A stretch of DNA of 64,000 bases from Macrothele yani. Lineage: Eukaryota; Arthropoda; Arachnida; Araneae; Macrothelidae. The position numbers and the translations under genes were made by a program. The notes below the pieces were generated by a model. It did no database searches and had not been told where the DNA came from. It worked only from the letters and a program-made list of their open reading frames with translations. The stretch spans positions 71,634,971 to 71,698,970 of the forward strand of contig CM077022.1 in NCBI GenBank assembly GCA_039090855.1. The letters run 5' to 3'. This document shows positions 1 to 10,130 of the stretch, piece by piece; position 1 is the stretch's first letter, and every line of letters begins with the position of its first letter.

Positions 1-434
1 AATATAATTTCAAAAAACTTCAAATTCTTCGAAACAAATATATGAGATTAATTGACCTAAAATTCGACAGAAATACACAAGTATCACTATATAATAACAC
101 AAGAGTTTTCCCAAACAAATACAACATTCTTACGATTAATCAACTATATTACTTTAATATTCAGAAACTTATGTTCGGGCGAATTAAGAATAATTTACAC
201 GCTGACATCATACAAATTGTACCCCAGATACTCTCACATGACACACGCACTAAATCACATATTCCGCCTATTCATCCGAAGAGGGAGACTATGAAGCTAA
301 GTATAGATTACATTGGCCCACACTATTGGAACTCATTATCGACGGAACTGACTTCTTTAAATAATTTTAAACTAAAAAAACAAAAAAACAAAACAAAAAC
401 AAACTTCATAATGAATTGCGGCTCTTCAAATTGA
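1..434 (+). pseudogene. C-terminal fragment of a non-LTR retrotransposon ORF2 (CR1/Jockey-like)
   Basis: A 130-codon open frame ends at 434 and the window cuts its upstream side. It reads HDTRTKSHIPPIHPKRET, then a short GPHYWNSL block and a lysine-rich tail. That order (TR..., an RT/G segment, 'GP.LWN.LP', then a basic helix) is typical of the region after the reverse transcriptase in CR1- and Jockey-type LINE ORF2 proteins. No catalytic domain lies inside the window, so this can only be the 3' end of a copy. An A-rich stretch with CAAAAAAA runs follows the GPHYWN block and extends the frame. Family assignment is inference from the pattern only. Confidence 0.5.
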
Positions 435-480
435 TGATTGTAGTGGAGGGGGACTATGATTACTACTATCACTGGTAAAT

Positions 481-718
481 GTATCATCATTGTCAACCAT
501 TATCAATCCACTGCGGAACGAAGGTCTCCCCAAGTTTCTTCCACAACGGTCTGTCTTGTGCCAGTCTCCTCCATGTTACTCCCGTATACTTTCGAATTTC
601 ATACACCTACCTCACATGTGGCCTTCTTCTGGGTCTTTTCCTGTCCCTTGAAATCCAATCTAAAATTTCGGCTGTCCATCGATGATCTGTCCTGCTGGCA
701 GTATGTCCAGCCCATTGC
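481..718 (-). pseudogene. RTE-type LINE, 3' end (left half, split by the Tx1-like insertion)
   Basis: Read on the minus strand, this matches the extreme C-terminus and 3' end of the RTE copy at 20487-20730 nearly base for base. It covers the segment ending in WIDNG in the intact copies and the ATC/GAT trinucleotide tail near 481-490. Similarity stops at 711-718 (CCATTGC), exactly where the L1/Tx1-like element begins. The rest of the same RTE copy resumes at 7433. Small indels disrupt the frame. Confidence 0.85.
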
Positions 719-996
719 TCGTTCGTGACAGACATAGTGTTGGTGGCTCCAATAATTTATGCATTTTAGGGTGGAATACCTCGTCCCTCACTCACCTGTT
801 GCGTGGCCCGGCTGTCTAAAGGTACTGTGTACGTTTTGAGCTACTTTTCTAGCGTTCTCATCCTCATATTAGTTCATATTCATCCGTTTTCTTATCGTTT
901 GCTCGTTTGTTTACGTTTGGAAACTGCCAACATAGCGGCTTCCGGTATTTCCTTATCATCTATGGGCGTGCACGTCACGTCACACTTCCCACGTCC

Positions 997-2915
997 ATGG
1001 AAGTTAACATACTCTCGTCCTCAGATGTGTCTGCTCAGATGCCTTCCCAGCTTTCTAGTACTCCTGCACCGGTGCCTTCACTGGACTTGGCTGCGCTTTC
1101 TTCTTCAGATCCTGCTTCTGCCTCGGTGCCCTCCCTGGGTACTAATTATTCTACTGCCTTTCCTTCGGCCTGTGCTTCTCTTCCCTCACAGCCTTCTGTG
1201 CCTGCCAGATCCGACCAGACTTCTCTTCCGAGGATGTCATTTGCCTCTAAAGTGCAACGAGGCGCTACTTTTACGTCCGATTCCTCTCATCCAGATGGTA
1301 TTTTGCAAGCAACACCTGTTATTCAGGTATCCAACCACAAGGTGAAGGTAACGATAGATGACAATTCGCAGATTGGCCGTGAGTTCCATAACCTCCTGGA
1401 TAGAGGTGTGCTCTTTCATGCTTTACCAAATACTCCATTGCCACGCTACATGGAAGCCCTCTCTGGACATGTGTCGTCTGCGTCCATTGCAGGAATTTCC
1501 CGTACTCCTCGGGGTATTTCGGTACAGTTCAATCACAAGGAGGATGCTGACTTTTTCTTGCAAACGGACTTTCGATTGGGACAAACCATCTCATCCCGTC
1601 GCCTCTTTCCAAGCGACCGGTGAACATCACGTTCTATCCTGTTCCACAAGAAGTGCCGGATAATGCACTTCCTCTCCTTGTCAGTCATGTTTGTAAAATT
1701 GTTGGCAAGGTCCGTCGCCTCTCTGACGCTCCCCGCGGAACTCGATTTGCACATGCTACCGGACCTCGCCGTCAGTTATTGGTCGTCTTTCCCACCGAGA
1801 AAGCCTTGGCGGATTGCCCTACAGAAGCTACTGTTGAAATTGACGCACGAACGTACAGTTTCAAGATTTTCACTTGCAACTATTGTACACACTGTTTAAC
1901 ACAGAAACACACCACTGCCTCCTGTGACCGCGTTCGACGTGGACGTTCAACAAGTTCGCATCCCACTGCTGACCACATTGGTCTTTCTACTATCCCCACT
2001 ACCGGTAGTTTGCCTGACGTGAATTCTTCGTTTCTCCGTCAGACGGACATTTCCGTCATGGACGATGCTGCCTTTCCTCCACTCCCGACCCGTACGATTG
2101 TGCATCCACCTTCAAGATTGACAGAGTTGTCTTCGACTACAGATGTGTCTACAGCGGAGTGCTCCGATCCGGGTGTGTTGAATGGTGGTTTGGCAGATCG
2201 GCCGTCTGGCTCTTCTCCTAGCCTCTCGGATATCGGATCTCCAGTTACAACCTTGTCTACCATACCCTTGTTTCAACATCTTCCTGAATCCTCGGCTGTT
2301 GTACCAGTCTCCACTACGGCAGCTCAGCTACGTACTGCTTCTTCGGCGACGTTCGTTTTCTCGTCTCCTGACTTGGGAGGTGAGCCTGATCCACTAATGG
2401 ATACATCCGCCTCAGCTTCTTCTTCGAAGCGGATTGGAACTTCCAAAGGCGCTGTAAAACAGAAAAAGTTAAAACAACTTTCTGTGCTACATTCTGAGGA
2501 TTCCTCTAGTGTTCCCGAGGTTTCCGGTTCCGATGTTCCTCCACCTGATGATTCTTCAAACAGTGTGCTTCTCCGCTCAGGTCCTGTCAATCCTCTCTCT
2601 GATGCTGAGGTTCTACAGGCCGTTGATACGTTTCCTCCAGTTCCTGGACCACTGTCCAGGCAGCAACTTTTACGTCTTTTTCAACCTGCACGTACGATTG
2701 TTGGTTCTGAAGAATTCCTTCACTCACCTGATCTGGACCTGTATGCAGCGGTAACGCAATTCGAAGCTTATGTGTCACTTTTTAAATCTCTGTGTGCCAC
2801 CGATCCTCGGTATCAGCCTTTTTTGAGACGTTACACGCGCCGTCTCGCCTCCTTGAAGGAGCTCGCTGAGAAGCATATATGTGATACCTCACTTCCTCTT
2901 ACCGATGACCTTTAG
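997..2915 (+). pseudogene. L1/Tx1-like LINE ORF1, nucleic-acid-binding protein (one frameshift)
   Basis: The first good ATG is at 997 (MEVNILSSSDVSAQ). The frame runs to a stop at 1621 and resumes in another frame from about 1612 (KRPVNITFYPVPQEV) to the stop at 2913-2915, so one frameshift lies near 1605-1615. The N-terminal part is Ser/Pro/Ala-rich. The middle holds an RNA-binding-like module, followed near 1880-1930 by a CCHC zinc knuckle, CTHCLTQKHTTASC, which fits C-X2-C-X4-H-X4-C exactly. The C-terminal 250 residues are Ser/Pro-rich with a helical end. LINE ORF1 proteins bind the element RNA to form the retrotransposition particle. ORF2 opens 4 bases before this stop codon ends. Confidence 0.75.
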
Positions 2916-5900
2916 CTCTCTTCCCTAAACCGATCACTTTTTGTTCTCTCAATGCTAGGGGATTTGCGAACCCGTTCGCAAATTCTCTGGTTTTTGCAGA
3001 CTTAGTGCCTGTTGATGCTGATGTTATATTTATTCAGGAAACAAATTGCATTCCCGTTACGCCATTTCATCGCTGGCGCCCATGGCCCTATAGGTTCTTT
3101 CATTGCTTTTCCACCCGTCCCGGAAACGGCGTATCCATTGGAATTCATCAACGCCTTTACCCAGCTATGTCATCAATTGTCGAAGTCGCGAAGACTGAGG
3201 GAGTTTTCTTGTATATCTCCTTTCGTCTCGGGGCTTTGGGCGTTCATCTTCTTAACATTCATATACCACAGCGAAATGACGATGCACTTTCCCTCTTAGA
3301 CTCCATCTATGTTCATCTTGCCACGGTCGACCCCTCTGATATTGTTCTCTTTGGTGGTGATTTCAATTGCACGTTGTACCCTACTCTTGATCGGTCACAC
3401 TGTGTCGAATCTCGTTTTTCTCTTGTTCAGGTTTTATCCGACCTTTTGTCCCATTACAACCTTGTTGATGCTTTCCGTTGCCTTCATCCTTCTGTCTGTG
3501 ATTTTACCTGGTGTTCTTCCAATCCTGCTTCTTTGGCCGAAGCACGACTTGATCGGTTTTACGTTTCGTCCAATTTTAGTACACACCTTCAAGCTGCGTC
3601 ACACATTCCGTGTGTTTCGTCTGATCATTCCATTTGCATTCTTTCTGTATTTCTTCCTGTTGTCTTCAAACCGTTCTTCAGGTTACGGTCTCTTCCCATT
3701 TCGTTCCTTACTGATTCAGATTTTTGTTCCCATTTTTCAGCTTATCTTCAGGCTGCTGAAATTGATCTTCACTCTACCTCGGACCCTGTGTCGGAATGGA
3801 TCTCCGTTAAAACTACATTAGTTGCTTTCTGCAAGAGATTTTCTCTTTCCACTCGTCTCTCGGAATCCACAATCGTTGATCGCCTTCGTCTTGAGTTAGC
3901 TTGTGTTTCACCTACGTCTGCGGCCTATCGAACACGGTCCTCGGCTATCCGGGGCCTTCTTCAAAGCCAGGCGTCGCAAGCTCTTGTTCGCCTTCATGTA
4001 CAGGATGTTTCTTCAGACATCCAGGATGCGAGTGCCTTTCTTGAATTTGAGAGGGACATCCTTTCTTCTCCTTCGCTCACCCATTTAACCCTTCCTGATG
4101 GCTCTGTCTCTGATGTTCCCTCACGGCTTTCCCCTTTTCTCGTTTCTCATTTTACTGAACATTTCTCTTCTTCATCTTCGCCTCCTGATCCATCCTCCAC
4201 TCTCTTCACAGGCCTTCCTCAAGTTCTGTCTTATCTTCATTCTTCTCTCCTTGCCCCAATTACTCTCTCGGAATTATCTTCAGCTCTCTCCTCTTTAAAC
4301 TATCAGTCCGCCCCCGGTTTAGATGGTATCCCAGTTGCATTCTATCGTACTTTTCTACCTCAGCTCTCTCCCTTTCTTCTAGCTTGCTTTAACAATCTTC
4401 TATTTCGCACTGATTTCCCTTCATCTTTTACCATTGCCGTCGTTCGTCTTCTCCCGAAGAAAGGCTGTCTCCTCAATATAGACAATTGGCGTTTTATTAG
4501 CATCTTGAACAGCGATTACAAGCTTTTTGCTAAGATTCTTTCTCGTCTTTTGAATGGCATACTGCCAGACATTATTCATTCGGACCAAACGTATACAATT
4601 CCGGGTCGATCTGTTCAATCAACATTACATCTTCTTCGAAACCTTCTAGTACTTGCTGATCGACAGGTTGAGCGCCTGGCCTTGTTCTCGCTGGATCAGC
4701 GCCAGGCGTTTGACCGTGTCTCTCATGTCTACCTTTTTCGGGTGCTTCTTTCATTTGGTATTCCTCATAATTTTTGCAGACTTCTTTTAAACCTTTATCG
4801 CAATCCTTTTCTTCACGTTCGGACTCGCTCATTTTTAACGAGCTCCATTCCTTTTGCTACTGGAATTCGTCAGGGGTGTCCCCTTTCCGGGCAGTTGTTT
4901 GCTTTGGCGTTTGAGCCGTTGTTGTGTCAAATCCGTTCTGTTCTTGCTCCATCGCCTCGTTCTTTACTACCCGAATCTCGTCATTTTTCTTCTGTCCTGG
5001 TTGCGTATGCAGACGATCTGACGGTACTCATCCGAGCGCAGTCCGGTTTCTCGACCCTGGAATCTGTTTATTCTCATTATGCACAACTTTCCGGCGCTGC
5101 GTTGAACAGAGACAAGAGCACCGGGCTCTGGTGTGGTGCGTGGCGAGCACGCCCTCATCGCCCCTGGGGAGCCTCTTGGTCTCGACGACGCAGCAGTTTC
5201 TTGGTGTAGTTCTTGGTGACCCTTCTTTCATGTCCTCTGGTTCCTGGACACCGCTTCTCCAAAAATTCTCAAATGTTTTATCCCGCTGGAGTCGTGCTAT
5301 GGCTTTATTGTCGTATTGGGGTAAAGCCCGGGTTGTCTCTACGTTTCTTCTCCCTTTATTGACATATACATGGTCTACACAAGCGGCTCCTTCTTTTTTC
5401 TTCGTAAAATTCAGTCAGCCATCACCCGCTTCATGTGGCATCGGCAGGCTTGGGTGTCTACACGGACGCTCACGCTTCCGGTGTCTCATGGAGGGGTGGC
5501 ACTTCCTGATGTCCATCTCCGATATCGTACTGCTCGCCTTGTTTCCAATTTTTCGCTTTATTGCTCTGTTCCCACTGCTGCTATTAGTTCTGTTGATGTC
5601 ATTCTAAGTCCTCGTAACCCAGTTATCACTTTTGCGACGCTTCTCCTTATGGATCGTTTGCTTCTGTTGCCTAAACGTCTTCCGGAGGTATATAGGGAAT
5701 TTCTTGATTTTTGGCGAGCGTTAACCCCGGTTCATCTTCCTCCTTCTGGCCTCCTTGAATTGTTAAATGAACCATTCTTCTACTCTTCCGTTTTGACTCA
5801 GTCGGATTCTTCATATTTTTGTTTTCCCTCCTGGATTCGGGAGGGTGTTTTTGTTGTCAAGCAACTTGTCACCCCGACTCTTCGGTGGCGTTCTCTCTCA

Positions 5901-6737
5901 CAAATTTCTGTTGCTCTAGCTGCTGATCCTATTGAGCATTTCCGGTTTCTCCTTCTTCAACGCGCTCTTCGTCGGTCATTTCCAGATATAGCATCTGTTG
6001 ATGGACTTGTTGCTTGCGCGTCCGCCCCTCTTGCTTTACCTTTTCCGTTTTCACTCTCTGGTTCTCCCTATCTACTTCATTCCGTCACTTCTCGCTGTCT
6101 TTACCGTCATCTTCTTCTTCACAATACTCCACCGTTACCTATTTCCTCTCTTCCACCATCTTCCTTTTCTGCCACTTGGTGTGTTCTGCACCTTACTCTT
6201 AGTTTACCGCTGGAGAAAGATGTGCAGTGGCGATTTCTCCACGGTCGACTCCCCACTCCAGCCATTCTCCATCGTCAGGGAATTCTTTCTAGTCCTCTTT
6301 GCCCTTTTTGTGGCCAAATCGGTGATCTTCTACATTATTATAATACCTGCGAGATCCTACAGCCATTGTTTACTCTCATCCATCAGATCGTTTCACTTTC
6401 CTGTTCCACTCTCCACAACTTACATGATTTCAACTATCTTCTTCCTCGAGGAAGCATTACGCCTCACCGACCTTCCATTTGTTCCTATTTGTTCGTTCTT
6501 GCTAAATCTGTTATTTATGCTTACCACCTCTCGATTCGTTTTCTGGGCTCTTATCCATCTGTTTCAGAGGCTCAATCACGTTTGGTCACGGATTTTCGTG
6601 CCGCCCTTTTATCTTGTCTTACAACTGAGTATCTTTCAGCATCGACTCACGGTTCCTCGGCGACGTTTTCCACCTTGTGGTCGCCTAGATCTTCCTGGTT
6701 TCGCATTGATTCCTCCACGGTCTCGTTACTTGTGTGA
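2909..6737 (+). pseudogene. L1/Tx1-like LINE ORF2: AP endonuclease, reverse transcriptase, CCHC (two frameshifts)
   Basis: About 1,270 codons. The AP-like endonuclease shows LNARGFANP (about 2954), FIQETNC (3033), GGDFNC (3353), RLDRFYVS and SDHS (3632). The reverse transcriptase shows the Tx1/L1-like PGRSVQSTLH (4602), GIRQGCPLSG (4864) and the catalytic VAYADD (5000). The C-terminus has LSRWSRAMALL, then a CPFC...HYYNTC zinc knuckle near 6300. A frameshift near 5195 moves the reading to a second frame, and another near 5390 moves it to a third (5370-6737). There is no ATG at the natural start: the frame opens at 2909, overlapping the end of ORF1, so reinitiation or a lost start is possible. 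The product nicks the target DNA and primes cDNA synthesis from it. Confidence 0.88.
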
Positions 6738-7065
6738 TCTCCCCATTATCCTATCTCGCGTATTGCTCTGTTGTTTCCTGCATTAGGGCCATGTATTTTA
6801 AATTTGCTATAATTGTGAGTTTTTACTGTGTTTCACAAGTAATGTATTTTAATTTTGCTATAATTGTGTGTTTTGGCTGTGTTTCACAAGTAATGTATTT
6901 TCAATTTGCTATAATTGTGTGTTTTTGCTGTGTTTTCACAAATAATCGGTCTCGTAACTTGTGTGATCTCCCCAGTTTCTCATTATTATTATCTTATTTG
7001 GTGTTTCCTCACTTTGTACCTTGTTTTTAAATTTCCTATAATTGTGAGTCTGTGCTGTGTTAGTG
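6721..7065 (+). repeat. 51-bp tandem repeats and a 25-bp direct repeat in the LINE 3' UTR
   Basis: Units begin at 6791, 6842 and 6893 with ATGTATTTTAA followed by GCTATAATTGTG, giving an exact 51-bp period. A diverged fourth unit sits near 7015-7065. In addition, the 25 bases that carry the ORF2 stop at 6721-6745 recur at 6950-6974 with one change, a duplication 229 bp apart. The remainder to 7432 is AT-rich and holds no ORF or second repeat that I can see. Confidence 0.8.
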
Positions 7066-7432
7066 CTTTCCTCTATCGCGGCTTACTATAGTGGTACATT
7101 TGTTACCTATGTTATTTTTATAATGTTGATGAGTTATTCAATAATGTATTGCGCTCTAACCACATTTAAGATCCGTTCGGTTGATTTATGATGGCATAGT
7201 ACTTTCATATACTTGTGCAAATGTGCATTTTCATATCGTTTGACATGCTGTATGCCATTCATTGTTCGTGTGCATAATCATTTCCTTTCTGTGTAACTTT
7301 GTGCTGCATCGTGGATATATATACATTGCCGCACTTTTGTTTTCTGTACTGCAACTTTCAATGAATTTCCCATGTTTGTATTTCGTTATAGCAATAAACT
7401 GGGTACCATTTTGGTACACACAGTTACCAATA

Positions 7433-8185
7433 CCATTGCCATTTCAGGGATTTAACTCTGATCATGATGTCTTCCACTCTTGTCATTTTTCGGATCCACG
7501 AGTTCCTCTTCTTATCTCTCCTGGTTACACCAAGCATGCACCTCTCCATGCTACTTTGAGTTGTCTGCAGCCTTTGTATGTCTCTTTTAGTTAAGGTCCA
7601 CGTATCTGCACCATACGTAAGCACTGGAAGGATGCATTGATCAAACACTTTTCTTTTAAGACATAATGGCATATTGCTCTTGAAAATTATGCTGTTTCTT
7701 CCAAAAGCTCCCCAGGCCAGTTTTATACGCAGAATAATTTTTTCATCAATGTGACCCTCACTTGATATCTGCTGTCCAAGATAAACGTACGTGTCTGTTA
7801 TCTCCAGCTTTTCTCCATCAATCGATAAATCTTCATTTCTTGTAAAAGCATTGAACATCACTTTTGTCTTCTGAAAGTTCATTTTTAATCCCACTTCTTT
7901 ACTCTTGTCAGCAAGTTCCTGGATCATACTCTGCAGCTCTGATGGGGTAGTTGCAAAAATGACTATGTCATCAGCAAAACGGAGGTGGGTTAGATAATCT
8001 CCATTAATCTTTATCCCTTTGTTTTCCCAGTTCAGTGATTGAAAGACATTTTCCAATGTGGCATTAAAGAGCTTCGGAGATATGGTGTCACCTTGTCTCA
8101 CTCCCTTTCCAATTTTTATGTGTGTTGTATTTTCAAACAGCCGAATCTTTGCACTTGCATTTTCATAGATGTTATTAATAATATA
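7433..8185 (-). pseudogene. RTE-type LINE, RT and C-terminal region (right half of split copy)
   Basis: Minus-strand continuation of the 481-718 fragment. It encodes, from its 5' side, NNIYENASAKI, GKGVRQGDTISP, the catalytic LRFADDIVIF, then the thumb/C-terminal segment VYLGQQISSEGH and MERCMLGVTRRDKK. It is interrupted after KSLKWQW by the 6.7-kb LINE. Similarity to the longer copy at 20.5-21.9 kb ends near 8185, so this copy is 5' truncated within the RT domain and has no endonuclease. The frame is otherwise open from 8215 down to the junction. RTE proteins reverse-transcribe their RNA at a nicked target. Confidence 0.88.
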
Positions 8186-8289
8186 TCGATGTAAATCGAT
8201 GTTCAATGGTATCACCTGTAGTGTTTATCATATTTTTGTTATCATTACCCCCTTTTTCTTTCTCTCTGAAACACTGACTTGTTTGTAAC

Positions 8290-8452
8290 TTCAACTGGCG
8301 ACCTCAGTGTGAAATTTGTCTAGGGAGCATGAGACCCTGTCAGGCCTTGTTGGCCTTTTCCCCTGCTTCCTTGCTGTGCTTTGTTTCGGTGTATATATTT
8401 TTTGTAATACTGGTTTTTGGCTCAGCAAAATAAATGAATTGAATGGAATTTC
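8290..8452 (+). other. Probable LINE 3' UTR/tail fragment ending in TGAAT repeats
   Basis: The segment has a GC-richer stem (CAGGCCTTGTTGGCC) and then AATAAATGAATTGAATGGAATT. It resembles the 3' ends of CR1/L2/Daphne-type LINEs, which finish in short TGAAT-like repeats. There is no coding content. The 105 bp between the RTE breakpoint and this piece show nothing that I recognise. The call rests on tail style alone. Confidence 0.4.
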
Positions 8453-8640
8453 ACTCATATATTGCATTCTTGGGAGTCCACTTCCATTCTTTCTTTCCAT
8501 TCTACCTTCAATCAAGTTGGTACATTACTCCAAGTGTCTTATGAATTGGCCTATTATGCTGTTTCTTCTTCTTTCTATAGTCCATAATATTTCTTGTTTT
8601 TCCTGAGCTTTTTTAACACTTTCACATTTGTCACTCTTTC
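8453..8640 (-). pseudogene. C-terminal scrap of a second RTE-like LINE family
   Basis: On the minus strand, after allowing frameshifts, it reads DRVTNVKVLKKLRKNK, HNRPIHKTLG and IEGRMERKNGSGLPRMQ. The order 'DRVTN.EVL', a histidine region and 'IEG...G.GRPR' is the usual C-terminus of a group of RTE-like endonuclease/reverse transcriptases. It is not the same family as the RTE copies at 7.4, 20.5 and 24-26 kb. It may be the continuation of the fragment at 11.3-11.8 kb. Confidence 0.45.
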
Positions 8641-8770
8641 TGTCCAAGCAGTTTTCATTGAATACTACGTACAGTATTCACTTGAAAACTTTTTTACCCG
8701 GGATAACATTATCTGCGTCGAGTAAAATACCATGAACGGATTTTGCTTGCCAAAATTTTTGCCAAACACT

Positions 8771-8930
8771 TGTGACGTGCCTGCCCAGCAGGATGCACAC
8801 GACATAAAGGCAGATAGCAGCGACAACGAACGCCCGCGTAGCTCAATTGGAAGAGTGACTTATTCCGGAATGAGGGGACCCGGGTTCGAGCCCCAGCGTG
8901 GACAAAAATGACGGAATTTACTTCGTTATA
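8771..8930 (+). mobile_element. Solo LTR of a Helenus-like TRIM (tRNA-like LTR)
   Basis: A 160-bp unit starts TGTGACGTGCC and ends CTTCGTTATA, flanked by the 4-bp duplication CACT (8767-8770 and 8931-8934). It matches the LTRs of the complete elements at 23.3 and 58.8 kb. It contains a tRNA-like core: A box TAGCTCAATTGG at 8839-8850 and B box GGTTCGAGCCC near 8883. It looks like an anciently recombined copy reduced to one LTR. It is not a functional tRNA gene because the acceptor stem is embedded in LTR sequence. Confidence 0.8.
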
Positions 8931-8934
8931 CACT

Positions 8935-9197
8935 TCAAAATTTGTTCCCCCTCCCATCATGCTTAACCACCCATAATATCCCACCCGGTTTCGAGCGGCT
9001 GGAGTCGCCCCTGCCGTTGTTGCTGTCGTGTGTGACATTGTTACCCAACGGAGCGCAGCAATTGTATGTTATTATTGCAATGTTATGTTAGTTTCTGTGT
9101 AAGACACCAAGTCCTTGTTTGTTAGGCTTACGTTCGCTTCAGCTTCCCTCTAATAGTTGAACCCGGATTCTTGAAATGTTAGATGTACAGTGGGTGT
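8935..9197. other. Unassigned sequence
   Basis: No ORF with family resemblance, no terminal repeats and no tandem repeat seen. Confidence 0.4.
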
Positions 9198-9207
9198 AAA
9201 AATTATT

Positions 9208-9431
9208 ATTATCATTTATTTTTATTGAAGGTTTAACGACCACCGTGAACAACTCAATGGGCTACAAGCAGTCGCCCGTCCCTCATTTAGGGTCACTCGT
9301 TCCAGGGAAGGGAGAGAGCCAGTGCCGTAAGACAAACACAACATCCGTGCCTCACTGGGATTCGAACTCGGACTCCCTTTCAGACGAATGATCAGAGGCC
9401 ATCGCTTAGACCACTGCGCCACCGGGGCGGC
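9208..9431 (-). mobile_element. SINE-A, tRNA-derived SINE, full length
   Basis: Reverse-strand copy of the SINE best seen at 38161-38388. The tRNA-related head, with B box GGATTCGAACTC in this orientation, lies near 9355-9431. The body contains the conserved GTTTAACGACCACCGTG block near 9231. The tail is T/A-rich at 9208-9228. It is flanked by a 10-bp duplication, AAAAATTATT (9198-9207 and 9432-9441), as expected for LINE-mediated insertion. Confidence 0.85.
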
Positions 9432-9510
9432 AAAAATTATTTGCACACAGTTTTTCGCCGACTTCGGGTAGAAATGTTCTCATAAGTAAGATCACATACA
9501 AATATTTCCT

Positions 9511-9654
9511 TACCCGATTTCGACCCGGTTTTATTTTTGAAAAGAAAAAACAAAATATTTTAAAGAAAGATGCGTACTGTGGAATTTTGTGCTCGACACT
9601 AATGCCAGCGGAGTGAAAAATGGTTTGTCATGCAAAAATATTGCCGTCTCTTTC
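9511..9654 (+). mobile_element. Fragment of the BED-finger hAT family
   Basis: It matches the 5' subterminal region of the hAT copies at 10.2 and 55.2 kb: CCCGATTTCGACCCGG, then TTTTATTTTTGAAAAGA, then the GTGGAATT and ATATTG(C/T)CGTCTCTTTC blocks. Similarity ends exactly at the TTAA used by the neighbouring MITE. The left terminus is missing. Confidence 0.65.
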
Positions 9655-9658
9655 TTAA

Positions 9659-10084
9659 GGTGGATCCACCTAAAATCTTTGCCTTGTATTTCCAATGGGC
9701 AAACTTCTATAGCCATTTCCTTTACAATTAATGGGTTCCCAAGGGTGGAAATTTGAATATCGATAAAAATATCTTCATATTATAGCCTAGTATACTTAAT
9801 ATTTTCTAACATTTAACCATAATTAAGCAATCCAACATTTGCTTGTCTACTGACGTCATCAATGTATAAGTCGCGACATCTATTTTCTGATCTTAAACAC
9901 CACCAAACGAAAAGTTATTGATTTTTAATATAATTATGGTTAAGTTTTTAAAAATATTAAGTATACTAGGTTATAATATGAAGTTATTTTTATCGATGTT
10001 GAAATTTTCATCTTTGGGAACGCATTAATTGTGAAGAAAATGGCCCATTGGAAATGCAAGGCAAAGATTTTAGGTGGATCCACC
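9659..10084. mobile_element. MITE with long terminal inverted repeats, TTAA target
   Basis: A 426-bp palindromic element. Its left end GGTGGATCCACCTAAAATC is mirrored at the right end up to 10084, and the arms extend imperfectly over roughly 200 bp to the central GACGTCATC region. It is flanked by TTAA at 9655-9658 and 10085-10088. A second copy lies at 56925-57365. A TTAA target is typical of piggyBac and Kolobok families, which presumably mobilised it. The first 12 bp of each end are themselves a palindrome. Confidence 0.85.
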
Positions 10085-10130
10085 TTAACATGTTTGTCAG
10101 ATTTCTGAGTTCTACCACTCTCTCTAGGAC

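Larger units (their letters stand above)
719..7432 (+). mobile_element. Nearly complete L1/Tx1-like LINE nested in an RTE LINE
   Basis: About 6.7 kb. It is flanked by the 7-bp duplication CCATTGC at 712-718 and 7433-7439. Without it the RTE sequence on both sides joins as in the uninterrupted RTE copy at 20.7 kb. The element has a short 5' leader, ORF1 (997-2915), ORF2 (about 2909-6737) and a 3' UTR holding 51-bp tandem repeats. There is no poly(A); the 3' terminus ends in TTACCAATA. Frame breaks in both ORFs mean this copy is dead, but its full length and clear ends suggest fairly recent insertion. Assignment to the L1/Tx1 group rests on ORF2 motifs; the target preference typical of many Tx1 elements cannot be tested with one copy. 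Confidence 0.85.

Noticed and set aside
3309..3821. Long overlapping frames within the LINE ORF2 region
   Set aside because: They are out-of-frame shadows of ORF2; they show leucine/phenylalanine bias from pyrimidine-rich codons and no family motif.
8832..8912. tRNA gene (also near 23325, 23757, 32220, 32495, 58900 and 59320)
   Set aside because: The A and B boxes look like a tRNA, but each lies inside a repeated LTR with paired copies, PBS and target duplications. The acceptor ends are not base-paired, so these are tRNA-like promoters.
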